DNA from: Epiperipatus broadwayi | Taxonomy: Eukaryota > Onychophora > Udeonychophora > Euonychophora > Peripatidae | Length of the DNA: 64,000 bases | Reading direction: 5' to 3' | NCBI GenBank assembly: GCA_028023455.1 | Contig: JAQFVV010000255.1 | Coordinates: forward strand, 186,001 to 250,000 | Position numbers and translations under genes: made by a program | Shown: positions 1-11,954 of the stretch, piece after piece | Layout: the number at the start of each line of letters is the position of its first letter | How positions within the stretch are numbered: position 1 is the first letter of the stretch | The notes under the pieces: model-generated | Databases searched by the model: none | What the model was told of the DNA's origin: nothing | What the model saw: only the letters and a program-made list of their open reading frames with translations

Positions 1-95
1 TAAGTTACTAGAAAACGCAATCATCATGATTTTCTGTTACATTCACTTTTCTGCATTAATTGTTACAATGAACTTATTTGGATATTCATATTTGT

Positions 96-427
96 ATGTT
101 GGGAGTAACAAGAAGAGATCGAAAATTCAATGTATGGGTAAGAGAACAAACAGGTATTACTGACCTCATTGAAAAAATTAAAAGATTGGAGTTGGGCTAG
201 ACATATTGCTAGAAGAGATGATAATAGATGGACAATTGAAATTTTAAACTGGATTCCAAGAGATTATAAAAGACCCAGAAAGAGACCATGTGTGAGATGG
301 ATGGATGAAATTAGAAAGTGTGCAGGGGTGATGTGGAGAAGAGAAGCTAAAGATCGGAGAAGATGGATTAAACTTGGAGAGACCTTCATCATGCAGTGGA
401 TTGATAATGGTTGATGTTGATGATGAT
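96..427 (+). pseudogene. RTE-type LINE, 3' end of reverse transcriptase ORF
   Basis: This is the C-terminal tail of a non-LTR retrotransposon reverse transcriptase. The reading begins MLGVTRRDRKFNVWVREQTG, continues ITDLIEKIKRL, and after a frame change gives ARHIARRDDNRWTIEILNWI, then RPCVRWMDEIRKCAG and FIMQWIDNG. The pattern (K)RLxWxWAGHIARR.D.RWT..L.W.PR...RP..RW.D followed by DR..W...GE.F.QQW is the conserved end of RTE-like LINE polyproteins related to C. elegans F52C9.6. It ends in TGATGATGATGA repeats, as RTE elements end in short tandem repeats. Only about 330 bases remain, so the copy is severely 5' truncated. A second copy lies at 52921-53385 and carries the same frame break. Family assignment is confident; the exact clade is not. 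Confidence 0.8.
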
Positions 428-429
428 GA

Positions 430-2735
430 TTGATTAATTATATATACACAGCAAGATGGATTGACCATATACATTTACAAGTGGCTATTAATGATAATGA
501 TGATGTGTGTGCTTCTGCTAATATATTCATTGATATTCTTCATCCTTTAACAGTAACAATAATAATGTATGCTTCTTTCAGTTTAAAGAAAATCTATTGG
601 GATACCTTTAATATAGTTGTAGTAAATGTACATGTTAGTTTCATGGAAATTATTTTTCAGCATTCAACTATCAGATTGAGCACAACAATTCCATTCATTT
701 AATTGAATTGAGGGGTTTTTTTTCCTTAATTAAAAATTGATTCTGGAATTTTTGACTCCAAATCTGCTAATCCACCCAGCACAGATCAAATTGTTTTGCC
801 TACAGCATTTAGGGTTTTAAAACAGGGATTCAAATAATAATTAACCTATTATTTCTTTTATGTATTATAATTATAGACAAGTATTTAGCATTATTATATG
901 CCTGTTATTCAATTCCAATTACTAGCATTGGCAACAATAATAAATTTTGTATTAACAGTTTCATTTTGATAACTTTATATTGTATATTAACTATGATAAA
1001 TTAAATCATAAGAAAGTTTGAGACTTGTAAATCAAATTGTAATAGTTTGATATTTATAAATATTGAATAAATGTGACTTTGGTCTACTGAAGAGAACTGA
1101 TTCAGCATGAAATGCGTTTTGGAGGTCATATTTCTTTCAGATGTCTTTATTCAATATTTTTCAAAAATGTGTGGTGGAGTAGAAAGTTTTAAGTATATCC
1201 AAAATAATTAGATTAACTTATTTAAATAATGATAGAAATAACAAAATATTAAAAAAGTTCTAAAATATTTTATTATTTTTCTAAGAAATATATATATATT
1301 ATTAAAAGCCAGTCAACACTTAGACAATCCCAATATCATTAACAATCAACAATTTCAAACTGTTGTCAAGGCAACCTCCTTTTAACATTAAAGGTGGAAT
1401 TACAGGTTGTTATAAATAATAACCAAATCAAACTGTCAGAGTTATTAATTTTTAAAAATATATTACGCCGAGCCAGTAGTTATTAATAATTGCTGACTAT
1501 CAATAGTAAATTTAATAAATTTCGATACCATTAAATTCACGACCTTCAAAGGTAAATTTAATTTTAATACGTTAGGTTCGAAGCTTTTCTGTATTCCAGA
1601 GAAAAGAAGGAGTCATGTCAATGTTGTGCTTTTTCTAAACCATTCACTTAGTGCTGATTACTAGGTTATTGGAAGAGATTGTTTTTAATTTACGTCTATC
1701 GCTACTATGACTGGCCTATTGCTTTTACATTTTCATTAAATTTTATGTTACCCCTAAGCATAATGGAGGATTTAGACATAATGAAGAAAGGATTTAATTA
1801 TCAAATGAATAATTTGAAACTGAAAAAGAAAAAATCATCAATTATTTATAAGAGAAGAGTATTATTGATTTTTGCTAAAAAAAATTAAGAAAACAAAGAG
1901 ATTTTCAGAAAAATCATCCTAGAGAATATCAAAATACGATATTATAAAAATTGGAAGTGTTGAAAAACTGACCGTATCACTTAAAAATGAAAATTAATAA
2001 TTTTATCATAATTTGATAAATAATACAACAATAAATTAAAAAATCACTAAATATTAAAATAATAAATAACAAATAGTATTCCACAATAGTAATCATTAAA
2101 AAATACCTGGTCAATGTGATTTATATGTATTATTTATCACTTTGAGAAAAGACCTAGTAATTATTAATAATAACCGGTAATTATTAATACTTATCATATT
2201 TATTACAATAACCATAACATATATATATATAGAGAGAGAGAAAGAAGATAGAATCATGGAAATGGCAAACTTTGCTTACCCTATTTATATCAATGCATTG
2301 TCTTGATAATCAAGACAAATTTCCACTCAAACTCAAATGCTAGCAAAACCTATTGAATATGCCAAATAATCTAACTTCTCAAGATACAGTTAATTGCTAC
2401 TCAATTTAATACTCCTTCTGCGTAAATAACTAAATATCAAATATGCAAATATTAATTAGCATAGCACTTCTAATAATATTAGTCACAGAAATGATAAACT
2501 TTCCCTACCCTGTTTATACTAATGCACTGCCCTCTGTTGTCAATTTCACTTACCAAATGTCAAATGAATCCCATTTACATTTTTTTTTTTTAATTATTGT
2601 CAACAAAAATATGAATGATTTAGCAGGTTCAACTGAAAATTAACTTTTGTAAAAGCTAGAATGGTTTATTCTATAATATTAATTGAAGGGTTTATTTATT
2701 GGAGTTCATAAAAAGTTTGATCAATATTGGAAGTG
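430..2735. other. AT-rich non-coding stretch
   Basis: No coding region or recognisable repeat was found apart from small items. Around 1080-1130 there is a CTGAAGA...GAAATGCG sequence resembling a decayed hammerhead core. A short (AT)n(AG)n run lies at 2220-2241. Two diverged copies of a roughly 60-base unit (sharing AAACTTT..CTACCCT.TTTATA.) start near 2258 and 2488. Confidence 0.5.
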
Positions 2736-2737
2736 AC

Positions 2738-2830
2738 AAACTAAGCCACAATCATTGGATTTTGAGCTTCAAATCTCATCACTCCACCACCATACTAAAC
2801 CATGCAGGTTAAAATGAAAATAGTAATGAA
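2738..2830. repeat. Short dispersed repeat, possibly shared with 24640-24760
   Basis: The segment ending CCATACTAAACCATGCAGGT resembles the segment ending AGAATACTAAACCATACATG near 24720, and the preceding 60 bases align loosely (CACAATCATTGGATTTTGAGC against CATAGTCACTGGACCTTAAGC). It is probably an old dispersed repeat. No terminal structure is visible. Confidence 0.35.
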
Positions 2831-2834
2831 TCAT

Positions 2835-3850
2835 AGATAATATGCGCACAGACATTTGCAATTTATATATACAATAAGAATGTACATCTTCGATAAAACT
2901 TTATTAAAAATTTAGCAATTAAAATCTTTTTTTCTCACATTTTATCTTTTTAAAAGATAAAATAAAACATTTAAGGACAATTTATTTTTTATTCATTTTA
3001 ACATTTTTCTATTAATTTGTAATTCAGCCATGTTTTTGACTGTTCACTGTGATAGCAGAGGTTTTTTTTGAAAGGCATTCTCTTTTAGTCATTTTTATCT
3101 TTTTTTTTCTTTAAATTCAATTTGCCAGTAAAAACATGAATTAATGTAAATCCTAAGTTATTAGTTTTAAAAAAACGAGTAACTCAAAATCAACTTCAAA
3201 AGAATATTGCTGCGGTTTACTTCCCATTTCTTTTCTGATTTGTCATTTTTTAATCTTAAGGGTAAAAAAAAAATGGATATGTTCTTATATTTTGAACAAA
3301 CTGCAAAAAAAAAACAGCAGTTTTCTGGACCATTTTGATTAATTTTACAAACGATAAAAAATTCCTTTCATGAGATCACATACGAGCTGTTAAAATTCAC
3401 TTGTACTGATCTTTGGTAATAATTTAATAATTATAAATACATTCTAAGATCACACTGCAAACAACAAAATTTTGTTTACTTACTTTTCAATAATAGGCGA
3501 TTGTCCAATAGGAAAAACTCATTATTATTCTGTAATTTAAGACAATCCATGTTATTATATTTTTTAATATTTGGAAGATTCAAATATGATTTTTAGAAGG
3601 TTTTTCATTTGTAAATTTAAACTTCTAATAAATTAAATATATGCCTCAAATTGTCACTAGGTTTTGGCGGAAAATAATTACAGTAGAAAGTGATTAATAA
3701 AGGCTGATTGGCTTCTTTTCCTCTTTATTTTCTTTTTTAAAGTAAGTGAATTTATATCTTGTATTGATTTTAAAAATAATTCTTTAAAATAAGTTTTCTC
3801 AAAATAATAATAAAAAAAGTTATTACATGTATCCTTGTTTTATATATATT
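2835..3850. other. AT-rich non-coding stretch
   Basis: Nothing recognisable. It contains frequent short A and T runs. Confidence 0.4.
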
Positions 3851-3924
3851 AATTCTAATATTTTCATGGATAAAATATGTCATATTATTATTATTATTAT
3901 TTGCGGGATATTCTGTGTAGTGAA

Positions 3925-3986
3925 ACGGCTAAATGCTGATGTTTCAATACAATATCAAGTACCTTCCTCAGAGCATCCTCTTTCTC
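3925..3986 (-). ncRNA. Hammerhead ribozyme-like motif, family B left arm
   Basis: On the minus strand, read 5' to 3': stem I strand AGGATGCT, core CTGAGGA (3965-3971, matching CUGANGA), stem II GGTAC/GTATT around loop TTGATATT, core GAAAC (3941-3945), then AUC and stem I strand AGCATTT. Stem I is about 6-7 pairs (GATGCT with AGCATT). Stem III is reduced to the A-U pair beside the core with a two-base loop. This is the type I layout with minimal stem III known from Penelope-like elements. The core is intact here; catalytic activity is inference. Confidence 0.6.
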
Positions 3987-4156
3987 AAATCATAAGAATG
4001 CATGTGAGATTTAAAATCATTTTTATCAGTTTCTTTCTCCTCGTATTTAAATTCTATTGGTTGAGAAAACTTAATAACCAATAGAATTTAAATATGAGGA
4101 GAAAGAAAATGATAAAAACCATTTTAAATGTCACACACATTCTTATGATTTGAGAA

Positions 4157-4212
4157 AGAAGATGCTCCGAGGAAGGTATTTGATATTGTACTGAAACGTC
4201 AGCATTTAGCTT
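4157..4212 (+). ncRNA. Hammerhead ribozyme-like motif, family B right arm
   Basis: Stem I strand AAGATGCT (4159-4166), core CCGAGGA (4167-4173, one change from CUGANGA), stem II GGTA/GTACT, core GAAAC (4193-4197), GUC (4198-4200) and stem I strand AGCATTT (4201-4207). The predicted cleavage is after C4200. Stem I pairs over 7 positions including one G-U. The U-to-C change at core position 4 should abolish activity in this arm. Confidence 0.55.
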
Positions 4213-4289
4213 TTTCACTACACAGAATATCCCACAAATAATAATAATAATATGACATATATATATGAAAATTACTAATGAAATGAAGA

Positions 4290-5438
4290 AGATAGGTAAT
4301 TTCATTTACTGAAAAACATTTTATTACTTATTTGCTTAAGGTCTGTTACAATTGCAATGCCCAACACTTGTGAACTAAACTGTAAATGAAATCACACATT
4401 GAAATTATGGTATGGAGGGGCAACTGTACCAACATCAAATTAACACAAAGCTGATAAAAAGCTAGAGTTAAAGTTCATAAATAAATAAATAAAATAAATA
4501 CCCTACTACACACACACTTTCCATCAACTTTAAACAAATTAGAACAAACTTCAAAATGAAAAAAGAAATATAGATTGTTTTAAAATATGCTTTCTCATAA
4601 TTATCATTAATGTGTTATGATTCAGCTTTAGCAGCTACAAAATCACCTATTTTACCATGTTTTGGAACCTATGATAGCACTACAATCATTATATCTTTTC
4701 TTCATTACTTTGAGTCTGTCTATATTCTTAGATTACTGTGTGCAGTTTTATTTTACAAGGTAAATCACTTTAAAATTAGTTGGAAAAAATCTGAAGATGT
4801 CAGCATCAGGTAGATCTTTAGGAAATTACAATATGTAATTTGCATACCAAAGAAGTCAGTCCTGTTCTATTTTGATTTCAATATGAATGACAATTCCTAA
4901 TTGGGAGATTGTTTAGCTCAAATGGCTCAAAAATTTCATTCAAAAAGAAAAACTTTAATTTTCAGTAATTTGTTTACATAAAAAGGTTATTTAAACAATA
5001 TTTTTGTAAATTACTTATTTAAACCAAAAAGCGATGTGACTACAATTATATTTTATTTGAAAACATTTATTTTAAGAAGATAAGTCAGTCTTAAAAAGGT
5101 CATTATAACAAAGCTGAAACTGTGTTTACTCAAGAACAGAATACGTTTTTGTCAATACTAATAAAGAAATTTTTTGTTTAACAACAATAAATATAATGTT
5201 TAATTTTAACATATATTTTCTTTCATTAATAATATGTAACCCTAAATTTCTTTTGAGTTTTAAAAATTCAAATATCTAATATTTAATTCCATTAAATTTT
5301 TAAATATATAAAATCACATCCAATATGCAAGATGTTATTGTTATAATTAAGAATTCCATTTCATATTTACTTTTTCTATTTTACAATGTTCAAATAAAAA
5401 GAAATTATTAAACTCAGGTGCTTACTATACATATATAT
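4290..5438. other. AT-rich non-coding stretch
   Basis: No coding region, RNA gene or clear repeat seen. A few short simple repeats are present (ATAAATAAATAAATAAAATAAATA near 4480). Confidence 0.4.
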
Positions 5439-5661
5439 AATTTTAATGCGCAAATACGCGCACAACAACCGAGCTTCATCAGGATAAAATAACAATATAT
5501 TATAAACTCAAAATAATTATAATATCTAAAGAATAATGCCCGAGCGCTTTCAAGAGAACTTAGCTCTCATAATCATGGGCAACAAAGAATAAGCATAGCG
5601 TGTTGGTATATGCTAAAATATGCTGATATATGTAAATTAGTTGAAAATAAATGCGTCAGCT

Positions 5662-6465
5662 CTAAATGATCCATTTCTTAGAGATTTTGTAACACGCATC
5701 TTTCCTATTCATAGCCTTATCATCAATAGCAATAAAACATGTTTCTTTAACTTTTCTCTTAATGTCATTTCTCTCCCTGCAAACTATTCTTGCATTTTTA
5801 GGTTCACATGCATGACCAGCTGATTTCTGATGTATTGCAAATATTGAGTTGCAATTTGGGTCTACCTGGGCCTTATTGTAAGAATATCTGTGCTGGGATA
5901 GTATTGTAGAAAGAGTTGCTTTCGTTTCCCCATAGTATGATGCCATGCAGTTATTTTCTGGACATGAAATATTATATACGGCCTGAGAGGTGTTGTTGGG
6001 TGTTATAATGTCTTTGGTGTTATTAATAATTCTATTTGTATTAGGGGGTGTATGAAAGCTTAGTTGAAATTCTTTATTAAACACTGAGTAAAACTTTCTA
6101 TGGGTAGTTGCAATATATGGTAACAAAATTCTATTTTTCTGCTGCTTAATAACATTGCTGTTTAATTTACTGTAAAATTGTCTAATCTTCCTAACAATTG
6201 TGTAATGCTTGAAGCCGAAATCTAATAAATTGTTTCTATATAAGATTAAGTTTGCCCTTTTGTCCGATTCAAATCTGCAAAGTTGCTCATTCCTATGCAA
6301 GAAAGACGTTAAACCAGCTAATTTATGAATAGAAGGCGTGTTTGAAGTAGGTTGAATATTGCCTCTTTTTTCTATTGGTTTTATAATCATTGTATAATTT
6401 AGTCTTTGATCCTCTCTTTGCACATACATATCCAAGTATTTAGTTTTCCCTTCACGATCTTCCAT
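5662..6465 (-). pseudogene. Penelope-like RT/GIY-YIG endonuclease, C-terminal 267 residues
   Basis: An open frame of 267 codons from the 3' part of a Penelope-like polyprotein. Residues 9-13 (KYLDM) match the late RT-palm motif where most PLEs have FLD, followed by YTMIIKPIEKRGNIQPTSN at 24-42. A charged linker follows (60-150). The GIY-YIG domain starts near 164 (YNISCP), with YYGETK at 177-182, LSQHR at 189-193, HQKSAGHA at 212-219 and ERNDIKRKVKET at 231-242. PLE endonucleases normally nick target DNA during target-primed reverse transcription. The frame starts at an internal Met; the true protein began far upstream and the catalytic RT motifs are missing, so this cannot be an active polymerase. 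A degraded relative lies at 31329-32083. Confidence 0.85.
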
Positions 6466-6495
6466 TTCTGTGTTTAGCTTCAGCTGCGTACTGTC

Positions 6496-7338
6496 TTGTA
6501 TGTCCTGTGTACGCAGCTGAAGCTAAACACAGAAATGGAAGATCGTGAAGGGAAAACTAAATACTTGGATATGTATGTGCAAAGAGAGGATCAAAGACTA
6601 AATTATACAATGATTATAAAACCAATAGAAAAAAGAGGCAATATTCAACCTACTTCAAACACGCCTTCTATTCATAAATTAGCTGGTTTAACGTCTTTCT
6701 TGCATAGGAATGAGCAACTTTGCAGATTTGAATCGGACAAAAGGGCAAACTTAATCTTATATAGAAACGATTTATTAGATTTCGGCTTCAAGCATTACAC
6801 AATTGATAGGAAGATTAGACAATTTTACAGTAAATTAAACAGCAATGTTATTAAGCAGCAGAAAAATAGAATTTTGTTACCATATATTGCAACTACCCAT
6901 AGAAAGTTTTACTCAGTGCTTAATAAATAATTTCAACTAAGCTTTCATACACCCCCTAATACAAATAGAATTATTAATAACACCAAAGACATTATAACAC
7001 CCAACAACACCTCTCAGGCCGTATATAATATTTCATGTCCAGAAAATAACTGCATGGCATCTACTATGGGGAAACGAAAGCAACTCTTTCTACAAGACTA
7101 TCCCAGCACAGATATTCTTACAATAAGGCCCAGATAGACCCAAATTGCAACTCAATATTTGCAATACATCAGAAATCAGCTGGTCATGCATGTGAACCTA
7201 AAAATGCAAGAATAGTTTGCAGGGAGAGAAATGACATTAAGAGAAAAGTTAAAGAAGCATGTTTTATTGCTATTGATGATAAGGCTATGAATAGGAAAGA
7301 TGCGTGTTACAAAATCTCTAAGAAATGGATCATTTAGA
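6496..7338 (+). pseudogene. Penelope-like RT/GIY-YIG endonuclease, mirror copy, disrupted
   Basis: Mirror copy of the minus-strand frame at 5662-6465. It is open from 6496 to 6930 (144 codons, including KYLDM and the IIKP segment) and then stops at a TAA where the left arm has a Glu codon. Downstream, the GIY-YIG part is recognisable in shifted frames up to ISKKWII at about 7338: one base of the YYGETK region is lost (near 7060). Substitutions relative to the other arm include Asn to Asp and Val to Asp. The Met at 6496 lies in the junction and is not a natural start. Confidence 0.8.
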
Positions 7339-7559
7339 GCTGACGCATTTATTTTCAACTAATTTACATTTATCAGCATATTTTAGCATATACCAACATG
7401 CTATGCTTATTCTTTGTTGCCCATGATTATGAGAGCTAAGTTCTCTTGAAAGTGCTCGGGCATTATTCTTTAGATATTATAATTATTTTGAGTTTCTAAT
7501 ATATTGTTATTTTATCCTGATGAAGCTCGGTTGTTGTGCGCGTATTTGCGCATTAAAAT

Positions 7560-8195
7560 GTTCAAATATTAACTTTCAAAATGTCTGCTACTTGAAAGCT
7601 TATGTTTATAATAAATATTGTAAAGATTATCAATATATGACATAAAAAAAATTAATTGTAAAAATAAAATGTTCAAATATAAATGAAAATTTCACTAGGG
7701 TCTTTTCAAATAAGAATGGGGTTATATCCTGAAACAGTTAAACAAACTACTATTAGTGTTTTCAATTATTTTTATAAGTGATGAAATATATTGTATCAAT
7801 TACAGACATGATAAATATTTTTAATAATTTTTTTTAGATGTAATTATATCTCATTGATATTTTCATAAAAATGAAATGCAATTAAGACAAGCTTAAAATA
7901 TAGTTTTAATTTTGGGTATATGTAACCTTCAGTTTGAATTTAGGTTTGTAAAAAAAAATCAAAAATTTTCTATAATAATTAATATTTTAAAAGTTAGTAA
8001 ATTTATTTAGAATGTTGAAAAATAGAAATAAAAAACTTAAATTTGAAACTTTAATTTATGTTTGTTTCTACTTTTTGCATAAATAGATTATTTATTATTT
8101 TTTTACATAAACAATATTACATATAAAAATTAAATATTTTTATTAACCCTTAAACCGCTAATTAAATCATTGGTTGTATGAGATAAAAATCAAAT
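7560..8195. other. AT-rich non-coding stretch
   Basis: Nothing recognisable. The octamer ATGTTCAA occurs just right of the palindrome (7558), again at 7669, and left of it at 5385, which may be remains of a duplicated target but is too weak to call. Confidence 0.35.
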
Positions 8196-8204
8196 CTTTT
8201 AATT

Positions 8205-8488
8205 GGCCAACTCACAAACAGAAAAAAAACCTTTTTTTTAAACATATTTTTTTTTTATATTTAAATCTACTCCAAATACTTTTTTTAAAAAATATAAATT
8301 AATTTTTTAGGTTTTTAAAAAAAAAAAATTTTTTTTAAATAAAAATTTTTTTTATTTTTTTTTATATTTTCTTATTTAAAAATAAAATTAAAAATATAAA
8401 AAAAAATAACTTTTTTTTTTTTATATATAAATTTTTTCTTTTCTTTCATTTCTTTTATTATTACTTCTATTTAATTTTTTTTAATTTT

Positions 8489-8524
<36 letters not shown>

Positions 8525-8690
8525 ATTTTTATTAATTTTAATTATTAATTATTATTAATTATTAATTCAATTTAAAATTTTAATTTTTTTTTTCTTTTTT
8601 TTTTTTTTTTTTGTTTTTTTTTTTTTTTTTTTTGGTTTGGGGTAAAAAAAAATATTTTTTTTTTTTTTTTTTTTTTTTTTGGGTTAATAA
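8205..8690. repeat. Extreme homopolymer A/T tract
   Basis: Almost pure T and A runs. T-tracts of 20 or more bases occur around 8490-8520, 8590-8632 and 8655-8680, broken by GGTTTGGGG and GGGTTAATA. No gene or transposon motif is visible. Such a tract is prone to sequencing and assembly error, so its exact length and composition should not be trusted. Confidence 0.8.
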
Positions 8691-8699
8691 GATTCTCAT

Positions 8700-11085
8700 T
8701 GAAATTAAATTATATATATATATGAAATGTAAAAACAAACTTTCAAATTAAATTAAAACTTATCATTCTTTTTGACAAGCATAATGTAAAAGGTTCCCAT
8801 CTATCATGTCAGATTAGAATAAATTAAATTTTGTTTGTTCTCTGATTATATCTATTATCTATGTACAGAAATGAATACTAAAATATAAAAAATTGTTGAT
8901 CAGCTAACTTTAACTGAATAAAGGATTATTATTAAAATAACATTGGTTTGTAACAATGCATAGTGAATACCTCACATCAAAATTAACAATAAAAATGTTA
9001 ATAAAAAATAGATCAAAATTATTTATTTTCTCTATCTTTGATATATTTTTAATGATTCTAGGCCTACCTGCAAATGGTTCTGCATGCCATCAATGGCACA
9101 TAAGAACTATCACAAATTATATCTTGAATACTGTATTTTAGGAAGATTTAATTAAACAAATAATTTTAATGATTAAAAAAGAAAATGTGTAACAATGATA
9201 TTGCACTATTATTTGAAAAAGGTATATTATATTGAAAAATTAATTATATTAATTGAACAGGATTAAAGTAATTTATTAGCATAATTTGTTAAACTATTAG
9301 TGAATACTGATAGGTAAAAGATTATTTTAAAATGATATTAATGATAATTACATTTACTTGAATAGAAAGAAATTTTACATTGCATATATTGCAGAAAGTA
9401 TGAGGATTAAAGCTGTACTTTTTTATCACAATGCTCATATCCTATTTCATAAAGTGCAGTCCTTAAGCTTTACATGTTCACATAAACATGATTATGTAAT
9501 AGAGAACCTACCCCTACTGTTTTTATAGTTTTTGCACAATTTGATGGATAAACTGGTTTGATTTTTAAGCAGTTTTCATAATTGAGTGTTTTATGTAAAT
9601 TATAATTTGTGTATATGTTGTGATGATGGATGAAAAAAATATTTATTTTGTGGATAAAACATTTAGCATAGAATTTACTTTGAATGTAAATCAGAATGAA
9701 TATGCATTTCACATTCAAATCGTGTATAGGTATGATTTTTTTAGCAATTCAATTTTTCCATAAATGAGTGCATTGCAAAAATGTCTGGCCTAAAAGTATA
9801 GTAAAAGTTTTTGAATTCATGGATTCAAAATAATATTATACATATTTTAGAAACTTTTATTGTAAGATAAAATATATTGCTAAAAATATTAAACGCTGTC
9901 ATTCTTAAATTCTCCAAATAAACACTGGATACAGTGTATCAGTTTCTGGAACTTCAAATCTTATGTGGAGGTATTTATTTGTTCTATAAAGCAACCAGAA
10001 TTTTTTAGAAACTCCATTTACAGGTGTTGGGTTCTAGTCCCTGAAAATATAAATGCTGCTTTAAATTAAATAGGTCAGTTTTTAAATATAGCTTAAACAC
10101 ATGTAAAAGACAGAATATTATTTTCTAATTATTCTAAATATTGAAATCACATCTGAACTATTAATTTACAAGAAGTAATAATTTAGTCGAAGGTTCATGA
10201 TATTTAATGCATAAAGTATATTTGCATAACAAATAATCTTTCATAAAATATGATGACCATATGACTTATTTTGTCCACTCCAACAAATGATAGTCAAACA
10301 AAGTATGTAATAAAAACAAATAAATACTTGACATAAAATAAACAAAAAAATAGTTTTAACCAATAGTCTCTTAGAATCTATTCACTTCTGTACTTTTCTG
10401 GGTGAAAGAAATGATGTTTTAATTCTAATTTGGAGTTAAGACGTCATCAATTAAAAAGGAATTTATATATCATCTGATGAAGATAAATTGGTTTGGCTAG
10501 ATTTAGTATTTAATGGCAACATAAATCTCAGTACTGAAATATTTAAGTTAGCCATGTACAGAAGTTTAATATATACTCTGAACAGAAGTCATATGAAATT
10601 TTGTTCTTAAAAATTAATAATAAAATATATATATATATAAAAGAATATTTTCTAAAGCCAAAAAAATATTCTTTACACTAATGTAAGATTGTGATCCATA
10701 GTAAAAGAGCACTTTTATATTGCCAGTATTAAACCAGGTGTCTGGTAGTCCAATTATTTGTTTTTTAATGCAGTATATATAAGCTCAGAAACTGTCACAA
10801 ATGAGAATGTTGGTATTTAAAAAATGAATTTCAATTATATATTTTCCTTAATATGCAAAAGGTGACCTAGCCATTTATCTTAATTGTAGTTTGTTTAAAT
10901 AAATGGTGTGCAGTTTTTATTTTATTGCAATCAAAGGATTTAAACCAGAGTACTCTCTGAAGTGAAAATGAGGTTTACATTCACATAAGATTAGATTTTA
11001 TTATTCCTTATATTTCAAGTTAAATTCTCTTTTCCTGACACACAAATTATGCATGCACTAATTATTGCTTTGATAGGAGATGCTT
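8700..11085. other. AT-rich non-coding stretch
   Basis: No supported feature. Open frames of 60-82 codons near 8956 and 9470 have AT-driven composition, no conserved motif and no flanking structure. Confidence 0.4.
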
Positions 11086-11090
11086 TAGTA

Positions 11091-11126
11091 AAATTCTAGT
11101 AACATTGTAGCAAATAATTTAGCAAT
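11091..11126 (+). repeat. 36-base segment repeated exactly at 15927-15962
   Basis: The string starting AAATTCTAGTAACATTGTAG and ending AATTTAGCAAT is identical to 15927-15962, nearly 5 kb away, in the same orientation. Flanks do not match well. Confidence 0.75.
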
Positions 11127-11733
11127 CCTTGTTGTTTCATTGCAAATGATTGCAAGTAGAATTAATTTATAATGTTTAAATCGATTGCAAGCTGCACTGT
11201 TATCAAATTATTAAGGGCAGTTTAATAACATAATATAATAAATTGGTTTGAAAATTTTAAAAATTGCCATATGTGTGAATGCTCATAAGATATATGATAA
11301 TAGCAATTAATTACATCTTTATCCCACTTAATGAGAAAAATTATTTCCACAAAATTCACCATTAATTCAAAAATATTATATAAAAAGTAAACATCTATAA
11401 TGATTTTCTATGGGGGAAAATTTGGCTGGTTATTCTTTATAAAAATTACACTATAAACTGTGAATATTGTACTCACAAACAACTTAATCTAGTATATATA
11501 TATTTTAAAAACCTTATTATACATTTTATGTTTGTGTAAACTGTACTTTGTGTGTATTATACAGTTATGCACTTAAAAATATGTATGTATGTATGATATT
11601 GCTACTGAAATCTATATAAAAAGAGAAAAAACAGCTTCAAGTTATTCTTTCCTGTGATTCATTCACCAATCATCATTATCCAGTTTTCTGAATCATTTTA
11701 TCAGCTGCTCATTCTAAGGTCCATTGTTAACTT

Positions 11734-11952
11734 CTATATTCTTTGATGATCTGTTTTAAAGGAGATACTTGACTTGTTGATGACTGGGGGGTGGGGAATT
11801 AGAATGGATGGTTGTCTTGTTTCTTTGATGTTCTTTTCATAAAACATTTTGTAAATTCTGATTATTTGACTCAAGACATTTTTTAATTTGATGTTACATT
11901 CTAAATTGGGATCAAATTCATCCAAAATGCTGCTCATATTTGTACTGTACAC
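11734..11952 (-). pseudogene. Possible pogo/Tigger-like transposase fragment
   Basis: A 72-codon frame reading MYSTNMSSILDEFDPNLECN and then KLKNVLSQIIRIYKMFYEK. The stretch ILDEFDPN, followed by an alternating helix with YK..Y.EK and ending QPSI, resembles the C-terminal tail of some CENP-B/Tigger-type transposases, but no DDE catalytic segment or helix-turn-helix is visible nearby. Composition is slightly less AT-biased than the flanks. This is a tentative call; it could be chance. Confidence 0.25.
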
Positions 11953-11954
11953 AT

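Larger units (their letters stand above)
3855..4283. repeat. Fold-back repeat, family B, carrying paired hammerhead motifs
   Basis: An imperfect palindrome centred near 4069. The left arm has TATTCTGTGTAGTGAAACGG and the right arm has its near reverse complement ending CACTACACAGAATATCCC. Arm length is about 200 bases. The two open frames seen here on opposite strands are mirror images of each other and are not genes. Each arm carries a hammerhead-like motif pointing outward from the centre (see separate entries). The arms differ at many positions, so this is an old genomic structure. Confidence 0.85.
5441..7558. mobile_element. Head-to-head Penelope-like element palindrome (PLE-1)
   Basis: A palindrome of about 2.1 kb made of two 5'-truncated Penelope copies in opposite orientation. 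Arms 5441-6491 and 6509-7558 are nearly identical and both end at TTTTAATGCGC. The 17-base junction 6492-6508 is not mirrored; it reads as a continuation of the left copy, so the left copy is 17 bases longer at its 5' truncation point. Each arm holds the last part of the RT-EN polyprotein (KYLDM motif to GIY-YIG) and about 220 bases of 3' UTR. The arms carry a handful of differences including stop and frame changes, so it is a real, ageing genomic structure. Confidence 0.85.

Noticed and set aside
1083-1130. CTGAAGAGAACTGATTCAGCATGAAATGCG as a hammerhead
   Set aside because: Both core-like words occur, but stem II and stem I do not pair convincingly and there is no second copy in the window.
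3827-4305. Two similar small proteins on opposite strands
   Set aside because: They are mirror readings of the family B palindrome with no homology or start context.
7495-7558. CCTGATGAAGCTCGG in the PLE-1 3' end as a hammerhead
   Set aside because: CTGATGA is present but no GAAA follows a stem II; GTGCGCGTATTTGCGC forms a plain hairpin instead. It may be a lost ribozyme but cannot be supported.
9470-9718. 82-codon minus-strand frame
   Set aside because: Residue use follows AT-rich composition and there is no recognised motif or supporting structure.
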